A stretch of DNA of 64,000 nucleotides from an uncultured Saprospiraceae bacterium (lineage in GTDB: Bacteria; Bacteroidota; Bacteroidia; Chitinophagales; Saprospiraceae): the NCBI GenBank assembly GCA_938045585.1, contig CALIAU010000007.1, positions 62,001 through 126,000 of the forward strand, in the 5' to 3' direction. Position 1 is the stretch's first letter; every line of letters starts with the position of its first letter. Both the position numbers and the translations under genes were made by a program. This document shows positions 54,608-63,993 of the stretch, piece after piece. Under the pieces are notes generated by a model, which saw only the letters and a list, made by a program, of their open reading frames with translations, ran no database searches and had not been told where the DNA came from.

Positions 54608-54964
54608 ATGAAACTACTTATTACTCTTATTATAACTGCTTGCTCCCTTATCGGTGCCAATGCGCAATCTATGATGCTCTTAAAGGATGCATTATCATTA
54701 TCCCCTGAACAGGAGGTAAAAACAAAACAAATTCAGAAAGAATCCTCTATAGAGATGAGAGGAATCTATAAGCTTCGAGCTACTAATCCTACTAAATACT
54801 TAAAAGAAAGAGAACGGATTGCTGCCGAAACAGATGCTAAATACAAACTTATTTTAACAGAAGATCAATTTAGCGTTTACTCTGAAATGCGTAAAGATCA
54901 AGAAACACGTTTTAAGAACGTACTTAAACCAACTGCTATTAAAAAGAAAACTGTGATACAGTAG
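54608..54964 (+). CDS. Small secreted protein, Spy/CpxP-like helix protein
   Basis: 118 residues with a signal peptide (to about 20, IGANAQ). The mature part is helical and charged: ALSLSPEQEVKTKQIQKES and KYKLILTEDQFSVYSEMRK, the L-x-x-x-Q-x-x-x pattern of Spy/LTXXQ-type periplasmic chaperones. The LTEDQ sequence is the best local match. Assigned by pattern only. The citrate synthase gene follows 3 bp later, a loose functional match. Confidence 0.6.
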   Translation: MKLLITLIITACSLIGANAQSMMLLKDALSLSPEQEVKTKQIQKESSIEMRGIYKLRATNPTKYLKERERIAAETDAKYKLILTEDQFSVYSEMRKDQETRFKNVLKPTAIKKKTVIQ

Positions 54965-54967
54965 AGA

Positions 54968-56278
54968 ATGGATCGATTAAAACAAAAATTTTACGAAAAG
55001 TCATCAGCCTTAAAAACCGAAGTTAGAAGCCTGTTAAAAGAACATGGTGCTCTTAAAGTCGACGAAGTAAATCTTAAACAAGTGTTCGGAGGGATGCGCG
55101 GTGTGAAAAGTATGATCTGGGAAACATCCGAATTAGATGCCCATGAAGGCATTCGTTTCCGTGGTTATAATATTCCCCAATTACGAGAAAAGTTGCCTAA
55201 ACGAAAAGACGGAAAAGAGCCTCTACCAGAGGGACTATTTTGGTTGATGTTAGTCGATGAGATTCCTACTCAAGAAGATGTAGATTGGTTAACGGATGAG
55301 TGGGAAAAAAGATCCAAGCTACCTGAACAGACTATTAAAGTTTTGGATGCACTAGATGCTAAGACACACCCAATGACACAGTTTGTCATTGCAATCGCAT
55401 CACTTAATAGTGAAAGTGTATTTGTTCAGCGTTATGCAGAGGGCATGAACAAAAATGATTATTGGGATGCTACCTATGAAGATGCTATGAACTTGTTAGC
55501 AAGACTCCCAATAATTGCGGCATATATTTATAGAAAAACCTATAAAGGAGGCGAACATATCCCACAGGATAACAGCCTTGATTGGGCAGGAAACTTTGCA
55601 CATATGTTAGGCATAGACAATCCTGATTTCAAAAGTCTCATGCGCCTATACCTCACTATACATGCAGATCATGAAGGAGGGAACGCATCTGCCCATACTG
55701 CGCACTTAGTAAATTCTACTCTAAGTGATCCTTTCCTTTCTTATTCCGCAGCAATGGATTCCCTTGCTGGTCCCTTACATGGACTCGCAAACCAAGAGGT
55801 TATAAAGTGGATAAATCGCATGACGGATAAACTAGGTACGGATAAACCAACTAAGGATCAAATTGCTCAATATGTACAAGATACTTTGGATAGCGGACAA
55901 GTTATTCCAGGGTATGGACATGCTGTTTTAAGACAACCGGATCCACGCTTTACTGCTCAAAGGGTTTTTGCTGAAGAATACATAAAGGATGATGCAACTG
56001 TACAGGTTGTATGGGATCTTTTTGAAGTTGTTCCTGATATCTTAGGATCTCTTGGAAAAGTGAAAAATCCATGGCCAAATGTGGATGCACATTCCGGTGC
56101 AATCTTGGTACATTATGGCCTTACAGATTATACCTATTATACCGTGCTTTTTGGTGTTTCTAGAGCCTTAGGGATTATGTCTTCTTTATGTTGGTCTAGA
56201 GCACTTGGACTACCCTTAGAAAGGCCTAAGTCTACTAATACAGCATGGGTTAAAAGTTTTTTAGAAAAAAATACATAG
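54968..56278 (+). CDS. gltA: Citrate synthase, eukaryote-like type
   Basis: 436 residues. All catalytic parts are present: the first His in HADHEGGNASAHTAHLV (about 235), the second in GYGHAVLRQPDPRFTAQR (about 313) and the Asp in NPWPNVDAHSGAI (about 370). The sequence is of the form seen in mitochondria and many Bacteroidota (LRKDGKEPLPEGLFWLM-type entrance) rather than the hexameric, NADH-regulated Gram-negative type. Reaction: acetyl-CoA plus oxaloacetate to citrate, cytoplasm. gcvH follows 7 bp later, so they are probably in one transcript. Confidence 0.94.
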   Translation: MDRLKQKFYEKSSALKTEVRSLLKEHGALKVDEVNLKQVFGGMRGVKSMIWETSELDAHEGIRFRGYNIPQLREKLPKRKDGKEPLPEGLFWLMLVDEIPTQEDVDWLTDEWEKRSKLPEQTIKVLDALDAKTHPMTQFVIAIASLNSESVFVQRYAEGMNKNDYWDATYEDAMNLLARLPIIAAYIYRKTYKGGEHIPQDNSLDWAGNFAHMLGIDNPDFKSLMRLYLTIHADHEGGNASAHTAHLVNSTLSDPFLSYSAAMDSLAGPLHGLANQEVIKWINRMTDKLGTDKPTKDQIAQYVQDTLDSGQVIPGYGHAVLRQPDPRFTAQRVFAEEYIKDDATVQVVWDLFEVVPDILGSLGKVKNPWPNVDAHSGAILVHYGLTDYTYYTVLFGVSRALGIMSSLCWSRALGLPLERPKSTNTAWVKSFLEKNT

Positions 56279-56285
56279 AACTAAA

Positions 56286-56678
56286 ATGAACACACCAGAG
56301 GGATTAAAATATACCAAAGAACACGAGTGGGTACTAGTGAATGATGACAATACCGCAATCATAGGTATCACGGACCATGCCCAAAGCGAATTAGGAGAGA
56401 TTGTATATGTAGAAGTGGAGACCATAGGAGAAACAGTCGAAAAAGACGAAGTGTTTGGCACTATTGAAGCGGTTAAAACTACCTCAGATTTATTTATGCC
56501 ATTAACTGGCGAAGTCCTGGAGTTCAATGCAAAAATTGATGAATCAGAAGGAGATGATCCAGGATTAGTTAATTCTTCTCCATATGAAGATGGTTGGATA
56601 ATTAAAATTTCAATATCTGACCCTTCTCAACTGGAAGCTTTGCTTGATGCTGAAGGATATGCAGCATTAATTTCATAA
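56286..56678 (+). CDS. gcvH: Glycine cleavage system H protein
   Basis: 130 residues. The lipoyl attachment Lys is K64 in GTIEAVKTTSDLFMP, and the start YTKEHEWVLV, the core GITDHAQSELGEIVYVEVE and the late LVNSSPYEDGWIIKI are family standards. It shuttles the aminomethyl group among the P, T and L proteins of the glycine cleavage complex. The other components are not in the window. Confidence 0.96.
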   Translation: MNTPEGLKYTKEHEWVLVNDDNTAIIGITDHAQSELGEIVYVEVETIGETVEKDEVFGTIEAVKTTSDLFMPLTGEVLEFNAKIDESEGDDPGLVNSSPYEDGWIIKISISDPSQLEALLDAEGYAALIS

Positions 56679-56705
56679 AAAATCAAGGCGCATACACCAA
56701 AACTC

Positions 56706-57080
56706 TTGAATAAGGCATCAAAACTTATAATACTAGAGTCGAAATACAGATTTCTTCTTTCAACACTGTGCGCATTCTTCATTTTGGGTCTATCTATAAT
56801 GAAAAACCCTATTGAAAATCCAGCAGAATGGATGATTAGGTATCATATTGATAAAATAAACCATATGATTGCCTATGCTGTCCTAGCGTTTTTGATTATG
56901 AGAGATCGGATAGCTGTCTTTTATGTGCTTATTTTATGCTTTTTCTTCGGTTTAGGCATAGAATTCCTTCAAGGACAGTATTTCGAATCCAGACATTTTG
57001 AAATTTTAGACTTATTTGCTAATATTAGCGGCTCTATCCTCGGGATAGGATTATATAAACTTATAAAAAGAACTGAATGA
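56706..57080 (+). CDS. VanZ-family membrane protein
   Basis: 124 residues from a TTG at 56706, 27 bp after gcvH; the next ATG would remove the first helix. Four membrane helices. The VanZ signature is DKINHMIAYAVLAFLI (about 48-63) and the last helices carry EFLQGQYFESRHFEILDLFANISG, here given in part (GQYFESRHFEILDLF). VanZ-like proteins have no settled role outside teicoplanin resistance in enterococci. Its stop codon overlaps the tonB ATG. Confidence 0.8.
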   Translation: MNKASKLIILESKYRFLLSTLCAFFILGLSIMKNPIENPAEWMIRYHIDKINHMIAYAVLAFLIMRDRIAVFYVLILCFFFGLGIEFLQGQYFESRHFEILDLFANISGSILGIGLYKLIKRTE

Positions 57081-58009
57081 GTGATCTTTCGTTCCCTACA
57101 ATGACATCTTTGCTCCTAATTCTAGGATTGGCTGCACTTGTCATTGGAATTATACTCTTTTTTAAGAGTAAGTTCAACTCCATGTCTCCAGATCAACTGG
57201 GAGAAAAATATAGAGACACAACATGGAAATCGCCATTGACTGCTAGAAGTAAATATCCAGCAGTAAATGCATTTAAACTATCTAATCCATTATTACTTTT
57301 TGGTTTAGTAGCATCCTTGGCGACTACAATTCTTGCGTTCAGCGCGACTACTTATGACGATGAGGTATTTATTCCAGACGATGCTCTGGAGTTAGATGAA
57401 GACTTCTTAGTAGAACCGCCGAGGACTGCAGAACCACCTCCTCCTCCGCCTCCGCCGCCGCCACCTGTTATTGAAGAGGTGCCTGAGGAAGAAATTGAAG
57501 AAGAAGAAGAACCTGTATTCGAAGATACAACCGTAGATGAAGAAACAGTAGCTGAAGAGGTAGAACCAGTTATTGAAGAAGAAGAAGAGGCTCCACCACC
57601 GCCGCCGCCACCACCACCGCCACCACCTGAAGAAGAAGAAATCTTCAAGGTTGTTGAGCAAATGCCAAGATTCCCAGGTTGTGAAGGCATGTCAGGATCT
57701 GATAAAGAGAAAGAGGAGTGTGCTAAAGAGAAAATGCTGCAGTACATCTATAAAAACCTTAAATATCCTGCGATAGCAAGAGAAAACGGGGTGGAAGGCA
57801 TGTGTGTTATCCAGTTTGTTGTAGGTAAGGATGGTTCCGTACAGGAAGCAAATATTGTAAGAGATATAGGCGCCGGTTGTGGAGAATCTGCACTCAAAGT
57901 GGTAAACAACATGAATAATTTACCTGAAAAATGGACTCCAGGTAAGCAGCGTGGTCGTTCCGTGAAGGTTTTCTATACCCTTCCTGTTCGATTTAAGCTG
58001 GAGGGCTAA
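57077..58009 (+). CDS. TonB-family energy transducer
   Basis: 310 residues. The N-terminal membrane helix (about 10-29) is followed by a second one at about 72-91. The periplasmic linker has two proline runs (about 120-132 and 172-184) separated by a Glu-rich stretch. The C-terminal TonB domain (about 190-310) has MPRFPGCEGMSGSDKEKEEC, NLKYPAIARENGVEGMCVIQ and a final VFYTLPVRFKL. It passes proton-motive force to outer-membrane receptors; ExbB/ExbD are not in the window. Coupled by ATGA to the VanZ-like gene and ended by a strong terminator. Confidence 0.9.
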   Translation: MSDLSFPTMTSLLLILGLAALVIGIILFFKSKFNSMSPDQLGEKYRDTTWKSPLTARSKYPAVNAFKLSNPLLLFGLVASLATTILAFSATTYDDEVFIPDDALELDEDFLVEPPRTAEPPPPPPPPPPPVIEEVPEEEIEEEEEPVFEDTTVDEETVAEEVEPVIEEEEEAPPPPPPPPPPPPEEEEIFKVVEQMPRFPGCEGMSGSDKEKEECAKEKMLQYIYKNLKYPAIARENGVEGMCVIQFVVGKDGSVQEANIVRDIGAGCGESALKVVNNMNNLPEKWTPGKQRGRSVKVFYTLPVRFKLEG

Positions 58010-58032
58010 AAAGCTCAAATCCAAAGATTTAC

Positions 58033-58066
58033 AAGGGCAAATGTTATTCATTTGCCCTTTTTTATT
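58033..58066 (+). terminator. Intrinsic terminator of the gltA-tonB run
   Basis: AAGGGCAAATG pairs perfectly (11 bp) with CATTTGCCCTT around a TTATT loop, followed by TTTTATT. It begins 23 bp after the tonB stop codon. Confidence 0.92.
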
Positions 58067-58095
58067 GTCTTGAAATTATTTAGCACAAGAAAGCG

Positions 58096-58127
58096 TTACA
58101 ATAAGTACATCTACTGGTGTATTTTTG
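58096..58127 (+). promoter_or_regulatory. Candidate Bacteroidota promoter for the TPR gene
   Basis: TATTTTTG (58120-58127) matches TAnnTTTG exactly; TTA (58096-58098, two of three for TTG) stands 21 bp upstream. It falls between the preceding terminator and the GTG start at 58147. Confidence 0.45.
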
Positions 58128-58146
58128 TATTAATTAAATCCAAAGA

Positions 58147-59949
58147 GTGAAATACTTATTCGTTATACTGTTTTCTATTTCCTTTATATCCTTACAAGCA
58201 CAGGACTCTAGACTAGCTTATAAGTATTTACGTGACGGTGAATATGAAAAGGCTTCCAGTCTCTTTAAAAAGCTCTATGAAAAGGATAAAACTAAAAACG
58301 TATACTTTGCTCAGTATATTAAAACACTCATTGAGTTAGAAGACTTTGATAATGCTGAAAGCGAAATAGAACGTGAGCTCAAAAGTAGACCTCGTGATGT
58401 TACACTCTATGTAAGTCTAGGAAACCTACAAGAACGTATGATGGCACCTGATAAGGCCGAAAAAAGCTTTAGGAAGGCAATTGCACAAGTAGAGCCTAAA
58501 CAAAATAGTGTTGTTAATTTAGGGAATACATTTGCACGTGTAGCAAAATATGACCTTGCACTTGAAACCTATCATAAAGGGGCAGCCATAATGAACAATG
58601 ATGTCATCTTTGCCTACTATCTCGCTGATCTCTATCGACGAAAAGGGGATATACCCAATATGATTAAGTACTACCTTAACTATACTTCTGATAACGTTGG
58701 GAAAATTCGTACGTTGAAAAAGACTTTTCAAACAAATCTAAAGACTGCTTCTGATTTACAAGAATTAAAAACACAGTTGTACGAACGTATTAACTTGTAT
58801 CCTGATAACAGATCATATCCTGAACTCTTACAATGGGTTTTTATTCATCAGAAAGACTATGCTAAAGCATTTAGACAGGCAAGGTCAATAGATAAAAAGT
58901 ACGACGAAAAAGGAAATCGTATTATGGATCTAGGAACCATAGCCTATAATGCAGGCAATTATCCAGTCGCTATAAAAGCATTTAATTATGTAATAGATGA
59001 AAAGGGTCGCACTGGCAGTTATTACATCGAAGCAAAAAAGGCATTGATGGACAGTAAGATTGCATTAATTAAATCTGAACCCGAGTATAAAAACACAGAC
59101 TTTGATTCTTTACGTGTAGAATATAAAACATTTATTGATGAGGTGGGAATAAACAATACCACAGCGCCAATCATAAAAGACTATTGCGATTTTTTAGCTC
59201 TAGATGTAAACGATCTGGATACTGCTGTGAAAACACTGGAGTCCATGGTCGAAATACGATCCATCCGAAAGAATGAACGTGCGAATGCTAAAATTTCTTT
59301 GGCTGATTACTATTTGATAAAAGGAGAAATATGGGAAGCTACCCTGTTATACTCACAGGTTGATAAAGATTTTAGAGAGGAGTATATAGGTGAAGTGGCG
59401 CGTTATAAGAATGCCCTATTGTTCTATTACTCTGGTAACTTTGGATGGGCACAAGAAATCTTTGACATACTTAAATCTTCCACCTCAAAACTTATCTCAA
59501 ACGATGCAATCGACAAGTCTGTGTTTATAACAACCAATATGGGCTTAGATTCTACAGATATGGCCCTGCGATTATTTTCTAAAGCTGATTTACTTGCTGT
59601 GCAAGCAAAATATGATGAGGCCTTTGAAAAACTTGATTCTGTTACTTTATTATTCCCAGAACACGAACTAGAAGACGATATACTGCACAGGGAAGCTCTC
59701 ATGTATACAGCACAACAACGATATGATGATGCCATTAGCAAATATAATCTCATCATTGAAAAGTTTCCAGAAGATATTACCTGCGACAATGCCATTTTTG
59801 AATTGGCTAGTCTATATGAGCATGTCTTAATGGATCCAGTAAGTGCGCTACCTCTATATGAAAAGTTGTTCATAGACTATTCAAATAGTACGTTTGCAGT
59901 AGAGGCAAGAAAGCGCTATCGTCTCCTGCGTGGTGATAAAGTACAATAG
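58147..59949 (+). CDS. TPR-repeat secreted/periplasmic protein
   Basis: 600 residues from a GTG. A signal peptide (to about 18, SLQAQ) precedes a series of TPR repeats: YKYLRDGEYEKASSLFKKLY, FDNAESEIERELKSRPRDVT, YDLALETYHKGAAI, and near the end QQRYDDAISKYNLIIEKFP and PVSALPLYEKLFIDYSNS (TolA-pal/YbgF-like). No membrane helix or T9SS tail. Such proteins act as scaffolds in envelope assembly. The site-2 protease gene starts 9 bp downstream, and the two are probably one transcript. Confidence 0.85.
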   Translation: MKYLFVILFSISFISLQAQDSRLAYKYLRDGEYEKASSLFKKLYEKDKTKNVYFAQYIKTLIELEDFDNAESEIERELKSRPRDVTLYVSLGNLQERMMAPDKAEKSFRKAIAQVEPKQNSVVNLGNTFARVAKYDLALETYHKGAAIMNNDVIFAYYLADLYRRKGDIPNMIKYYLNYTSDNVGKIRTLKKTFQTNLKTASDLQELKTQLYERINLYPDNRSYPELLQWVFIHQKDYAKAFRQARSIDKKYDEKGNRIMDLGTIAYNAGNYPVAIKAFNYVIDEKGRTGSYYIEAKKALMDSKIALIKSEPEYKNTDFDSLRVEYKTFIDEVGINNTTAPIIKDYCDFLALDVNDLDTAVKTLESMVEIRSIRKNERANAKISLADYYLIKGEIWEATLLYSQVDKDFREEYIGEVARYKNALLFYYSGNFGWAQEIFDILKSSTSKLISNDAIDKSVFITTNMGLDSTDMALRLFSKADLLAVQAKYDEAFEKLDSVTLLFPEHELEDDILHREALMYTAQQRYDDAISKYNLIIEKFPEDITCDNAIFELASLYEHVLMDPVSALPLYEKLFIDYSNSTFAVEARKRYRLLRGDKVQ

Positions 59950-59958
59950 AAATAAATA

Positions 59959-60597
59959 TTGCCCTTGTTAAAAACGTACACAATCGGAAGTTATGATGGA
60001 ATACCAGTCAAACTCCATTGGAGTTTATCTCTACTCTTCCTTTTTCTCTTTTACTTCGGTCGTGAAATAATTCATTTAGACAATACTGGACTGAGTTGGT
60101 TTCTTGTTCTGGTTCTTACCTTGTTTCTCAGCGTTATCTTTCATGAATACGGACATGCCTTGGTAGCCAAAAAATTTGGAATTAAAACTAAGGATATTAT
60201 TCTCTCTCCCGTTGGCGGAATTGCACGCTTAGAACATATTCCCAAAAGGCCTCGACATGAAATAATTGTCGCACTTGCAGGACCACTCGTGAATCTATGT
60301 ATTGCTTTTCTTCTTCTTATTATTCTAGTTTGTATTAACTATCCTTTTAGCATTCCTTCTGACTCTTATCCTAATGACTTTTTTGAATTCTTACGGGTCG
60401 TTTTCTGGCTCAATCTCATACTATTTGCATTTAACCTTATTCCAGCTTTCCCTATGGATGGAGGTAGAGTTTTAAGAGCCCTCTTGAGAACTCGTATGGG
60501 AACAGAACAAGCAACAAAATATGCTTCATTCATTGGTTCCGTTATAGCCATAGCCATACTTGCTTTCGCAATCAGTCTGCATTATAATTTTATCTAA
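59959..60597 (+). CDS. Site-2 protease family (M50) intramembrane metalloprotease
   Basis: 212 residues with about five membrane helices. The zinc motif is HEYGH (62-66) in SVIFHEYGHALVA and the third ligand Asp is in NLIPAFPMDGGRVLRALL (N-x-x-P-x-x-P-x-D-GG). The start is a TTG at 59959 or 59965; no ATG fits. Family role: regulated intramembrane proteolysis, often of anti-sigma factors. No PDZ or CBS domain is present, so it is of the short form. No partner is nearby, though the ECF/anti-sigma pair at 42 kb is a remote candidate only if the anti-sigma were membrane-bound, which it is not. Confidence 0.87.
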   Translation: MPLLKTYTIGSYDGIPVKLHWSLSLLFLFLFYFGREIIHLDNTGLSWFLVLVLTLFLSVIFHEYGHALVAKKFGIKTKDIILSPVGGIARLEHIPKRPRHEIIVALAGPLVNLCIAFLLLIILVCINYPFSIPSDSYPNDFFEFLRVVFWLNLILFAFNLIPAFPMDGGRVLRALLRTRMGTEQATKYASFIGSVIAIAILAFAISLHYNFI

Positions 60598-60666
60598 CAG
60601 AGCAAGCATCCCATCACCTTATAAAGAACTTTTAGGTTAAGCATGAAACAAAAAAACTAGCTACAA

Positions 60667-60704
60667 TAAAAAAAGACCTAACATGCAGAAGCATATTAGG
60701 TCTT
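60667..60704 (-). terminator. Intrinsic terminator of the bamA-ompH transcript
   Basis: On the minus strand AAGACCTAA pairs with TTAGGTCTT (60696-60704 and 60673-60681), extended inside by ATGC/GCAT, followed by T6 and ATT. It lies 20 bp past the OmpH stop codon. Confidence 0.88.
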
Positions 60705-60725
60705 GTAATTTATTTTATGGGAATA

Positions 60726-61226
60726 CTAAATCCCTAATTTTTGTCTTAAAAGTGGCATCAGGTCGTCTGCTTCCGTCGCATGTAATATTCCTCCTGCGCT
60801 ACTATCAAAAATCATTGTATAACCATTCTCTTTTCCAAGAGCATCTAATACATTTTTTATTTTTTCAAGAACAGGTCTATACAGCTCGTCTCTCTTTGTC
60901 AGTAACTTTTGCTGAATTTCTAATTCTTCCTTTTTGATATTTTGCTCCTCAAGTTGAATCTCTCCTTCTTGCTGTTGCATCTGTACCTTTGAAAGCGTTC
61001 CCTTATTTGCCTCAGCAACATACGCATTATACTTCGCCTCAAGACTCTTTATCTTTCCTTCAAGACCTTTTACTAGTGTTGCTTGATATGTTTGTAATTC
61101 CGTGTCAGCAGACTTGATGTCAGGTGATTCTAAAAGAACCTGCTGAGAGTTTACATAACCAAATTTTTGCGCCTGTACGTTTATCATAAATGCTACGACA
61201 AAAATAAATGTAAATATTTTTTTCAT
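60726..61226 (-). CDS. OmpH/Skp-family periplasmic chaperone
   Basis: 166 residues with a signal peptide (to about 19, NVQAQ). The mature start KFGYVNSQQVLLESPDIKSA is the Skp beta-strand core; the centre (about 45-110) is a long charged coiled coil with QMQQQEGEIQLEEQNIKKEE; and the C-terminal strand has YTMIFDSSAGGILHATEADD. Skp holds unfolded outer-membrane proteins for BamA. It lies 82 bp downstream of bamA on the same strand, a classical order. Confidence 0.93.
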   Translation of the reverse strand: MKKIFTFIFVVAFMINVQAQKFGYVNSQQVLLESPDIKSADTELQTYQATLVKGLEGKIKSLEAKYNAYVAEANKGTLSKVQMQQQEGEIQLEEQNIKKEELEIQQKLLTKRDELYRPVLEKIKNVLDALGKENGYTMIFDSSAGGILHATEADDLMPLLRQKLGI

Positions 61227-61308
61227 GATTTTAATTCTTGTTATTGAAACATAAAGTTTCTTCTCAATAATTTCTTCTCTTTCGTTATTAACGTTTGTTT
61301 AACCCAGA

Positions 61309-63936
61309 TTAATCTGGTTCGAATCCTAAGACAATACTAAACTTAGCCCGGCTATTCCCTTCTGAAACAGCTTTGTCAAGACCCCAACCATAATCAAATC
61401 CTAACAATCCGAACATAGGTAAGAATACACGCATTCCCATACCTGCTGAACGTCTTAACTCAAATGGGTTAAAGTCATCAAACTTTGCCCAAGAATTTCC
61501 TCCTTGTAGAAATCCATGCACATAAATAGTAGAGTTTGGATTCGTTGAAATCGGATATCTTAATTCCATGGTAAACTTATCAAAAATCGTAGCTCCACCA
61601 TTGCTGTTTATGTTTTGTTCTAGATCTGTAGTTTCATATCCTCTCAATGCAATAATATCTCTACCGGTAATACCTACATTTTGATTTGACAGACCATCTC
61701 CTCCTAATTCAAATCGCTCAAAAGGTGCAATTCCTATATCATTATTATACGCTCCTAGGTAACCAATCTTGGCGTTTGCCATGACTACAAACTTATTGAA
61801 AATGTTGTAATACCATTCTGCATCAAACCTCCATTTATGATATTCTAACCATTCAAAATTTCTTGCATTTTGCTCTGCATTAATTAGCGTTGCAATCCTT
61901 GCTTCCGTTAAAATTCCAGCTGGACCAATAGTACGAATTTCGTTTTCCACTACTTCGTCCTGCTCCGCTTGTGTCAAAGGAGACACATCTCGCCAAAGTG
62001 AATATGGTGGAGTAAATTGTACTGTCAGTGATATCCTTGATCCACGTTGAGGGAAGGTAGGACTGGCAACGGAACTTCTGGTAAACACCTGTCTAATAGA
62101 AAAATTCTTAAAGCTTCCTCTTGTAACCGGTTGTCCATCTACAAAGAAGTCACCTCTAGTATAATCGTTCAACCTAATATTTTCAATATTTAGAGTTGTA
62201 TTACTAGAGAAGAAATCATCAGGCCATTGCAGTTGAGTTCCTAAGCCTACAAAGCCCCTGTTAATGGATAAACTACCTGCTCCTAATAACTCATAATCCA
62301 AATCTGTCTTCACTCCACCAACCGTAAAAGAGGTTGGTCGTTTTCCTCCTAGCCAAGGTTCTGTAAATGAAAAGTTATAGGACCTAAAAAATCTACTGTT
62401 ACTCTGAGCACGCAAAGACAGTTTTTGTCCATCTCCCTGTGGAAGAGGTGCCCACGTTGAGCGGTTCTTAATATTTGCAGCAGAGAAATTATTAAAGGTA
62501 ACACCTAGGGTTCCTATTAAACCAGAGTTTCCTCCATAACCCGCAGATAACTCTAACTGATCTGAGGGTCTTTCTTCTACCTCATATATAATATCTACTG
62601 TCCCATTTTGTGGATTTACCGGTGTATCCATTATCAATGACTCCGGATTAAAATATCCTAAGTTGATAATTTCTCTTTGAGATCTTATTATCTCAGCTCG
62701 GCTAAACTTGTGTCCCGGCTTAGTTCTTACTGCTCTACGCACTACATGTTCATGCGTTCTGTCATTTCCTTTAATGATCACATCATTAATGGTGGCCTGC
62801 GCTCCTTCATAAATGCGCATTTCAACATCGATAGAATCATTTACAACCGCTACCTCGGTAGGGTCCACTCGGAAAAATAAATATCCATCATCTAAATAAA
62901 GAGAAGAGATATCTCTACCATCAAAAGAAAAACGGAGTCTTTGCTCCAATAATTCCGGATTATAAATATCGCCAGGACTTATTCCTAATATTAAATCCAA
63001 TTGTTCGGAAGTGAATTTCGTATTTCCTTTCCAATTTATATTTCTAAAATAGTACTGCTCTCCCTCATCTACGGTAATGTCAATCCGAACATCTCCATCA
63101 AACTCTCTCCAAATACTATCTTTTACAATTCTAGCATCTCTATAACCATGCTTATTGTAGAATGCAATTACCGATTTCTTATCTTCTTCATAATCTTCTT
63201 CCACATATTTAGTACGTTTAAAAAGGGTTCCTTTTTGTTTTGTGTTCCCCATCGCTTTTCTCAAGGTCCCATCATCAAATTTTCTATTTTTTAGAAAATT
63301 AATAAACTGGACTTTGACACGTTCTTTCTCATCTATGTGAAATACGAGACGAACACTATTTTCTTTTAATTCATTATCTGCTAACTCTTCTATTCTTACG
63401 TCGACATCTAACTTCCCTTTTTCTATATAGTGTTCTTTGATTTTTCGAATACTTAAATCTTTAACATCATCAGTTACTATCCCTCCCTTAGTTAATATTC
63501 TTGTAAGTATATCATTGAGTTTTTCGTGATGCGATTTTTTTACACCCTTATAAGAATACCTAGTCAGGGCTGGTCTTTCCTTGAGAAAGATTTCTAAAAA
63601 TATGATTTGGTCTTCTAGTTTATCCTGACGTATTTCTACAGTTTCAAATAAACGCAATTTGAGCAAGGCGCGCATTGCTTTTGGAATCTGATCTCCAGGT
63701 ACAGTAATTTGATCTCCAATCTTAAACCCAGCTAGAGAAATGATTGCATTCCTATCTCTATTTTCCGCTCCTGTTACCTTGATACCTCCAATCTCATATG
63801 TACTTTTTGTATTAAAGTCATAAAGTGGAATTGTGTCTAATAAAGCACTTTCTCCTAACAAAGAAATACTAAATAGGGACACTAATAAAAGTGAGAAAAT
63901 ATTTGATAGCACCATCGAAGGGGAATACTTGTGCAT
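61309..63936 (-). CDS. bamA: Outer-membrane protein assembly factor BamA
   Basis: 875 residues with a signal peptide (to about 30). POTRA repeats span about 45-440: for example IGGIKVTGAENRDRNAIIS, RYSYKGVKKSHHEKLND, YFRNINWKGNTKFTSEQLD and INDVIIKGNDRTHEHVVRR, each with the family Gly in its second strand. The 16-strand barrel follows (about 440-875), with a L6 lock motif RG in IIALRGYETTD, and FGLLGFDYGWGLD near the end. It inserts beta-barrels in the outer membrane. The C-terminus is SIVLGFEPD, with three residues after the usual terminal aromatic. Confidence 0.95.
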   Translation of the reverse strand: MHKYSPSMVLSNIFSLLLVSLFSISLLGESALLDTIPLYDFNTKSTYEIGGIKVTGAENRDRNAIISLAGFKIGDQITVPGDQIPKAMRALLKLRLFETVEIRQDKLEDQIIFLEIFLKERPALTRYSYKGVKKSHHEKLNDILTRILTKGGIVTDDVKDLSIRKIKEHYIEKGKLDVDVRIEELADNELKENSVRLVFHIDEKERVKVQFINFLKNRKFDDGTLRKAMGNTKQKGTLFKRTKYVEEDYEEDKKSVIAFYNKHGYRDARIVKDSIWREFDGDVRIDITVDEGEQYYFRNINWKGNTKFTSEQLDLILGISPGDIYNPELLEQRLRFSFDGRDISSLYLDDGYLFFRVDPTEVAVVNDSIDVEMRIYEGAQATINDVIIKGNDRTHEHVVRRAVRTKPGHKFSRAEIIRSQREIINLGYFNPESLIMDTPVNPQNGTVDIIYEVEERPSDQLELSAGYGGNSGLIGTLGVTFNNFSAANIKNRSTWAPLPQGDGQKLSLRAQSNSRFFRSYNFSFTEPWLGGKRPTSFTVGGVKTDLDYELLGAGSLSINRGFVGLGTQLQWPDDFFSSNTTLNIENIRLNDYTRGDFFVDGQPVTRGSFKNFSIRQVFTRSSVASPTFPQRGSRISLTVQFTPPYSLWRDVSPLTQAEQDEVVENEIRTIGPAGILTEARIATLINAEQNARNFEWLEYHKWRFDAEWYYNIFNKFVVMANAKIGYLGAYNNDIGIAPFERFELGGDGLSNQNVGITGRDIIALRGYETTDLEQNINSNGGATIFDKFTMELRYPISTNPNSTIYVHGFLQGGNSWAKFDDFNPFELRRSAGMGMRVFLPMFGLLGFDYGWGLDKAVSEGNSRAKFSIVLGFEPD

Positions 63937-63985
63937 AATGTTGTTGTTTTTGTCTTAAACGCCTTAGAAAAACGTTAAGGAAGCG

Positions 63986-63993
63986 CAAACGTA
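63986..63993 (-). promoter_or_regulatory. Candidate -7 element (TACGTTTG) upstream of bamA
   Basis: A perfect TAnnTTTG match on the minus strand, 49 bp before the bamA start. The -33 region would fall outside the window, so the site cannot be confirmed. Confidence 0.3.

Noticed and set aside
57352-57747. 131-codon antisense frame rich in Gly and Ser within tonB
   Set aside because: It is only the complement of the Pro/Glu-rich linker; no independent evidence of coding.
61313-61326. GGTTCGAATCC, a tRNA T-arm-like sequence
   Set aside because: It is the complement of the BamA C-terminal codons (GFEP) and no cloverleaf can be drawn around it.
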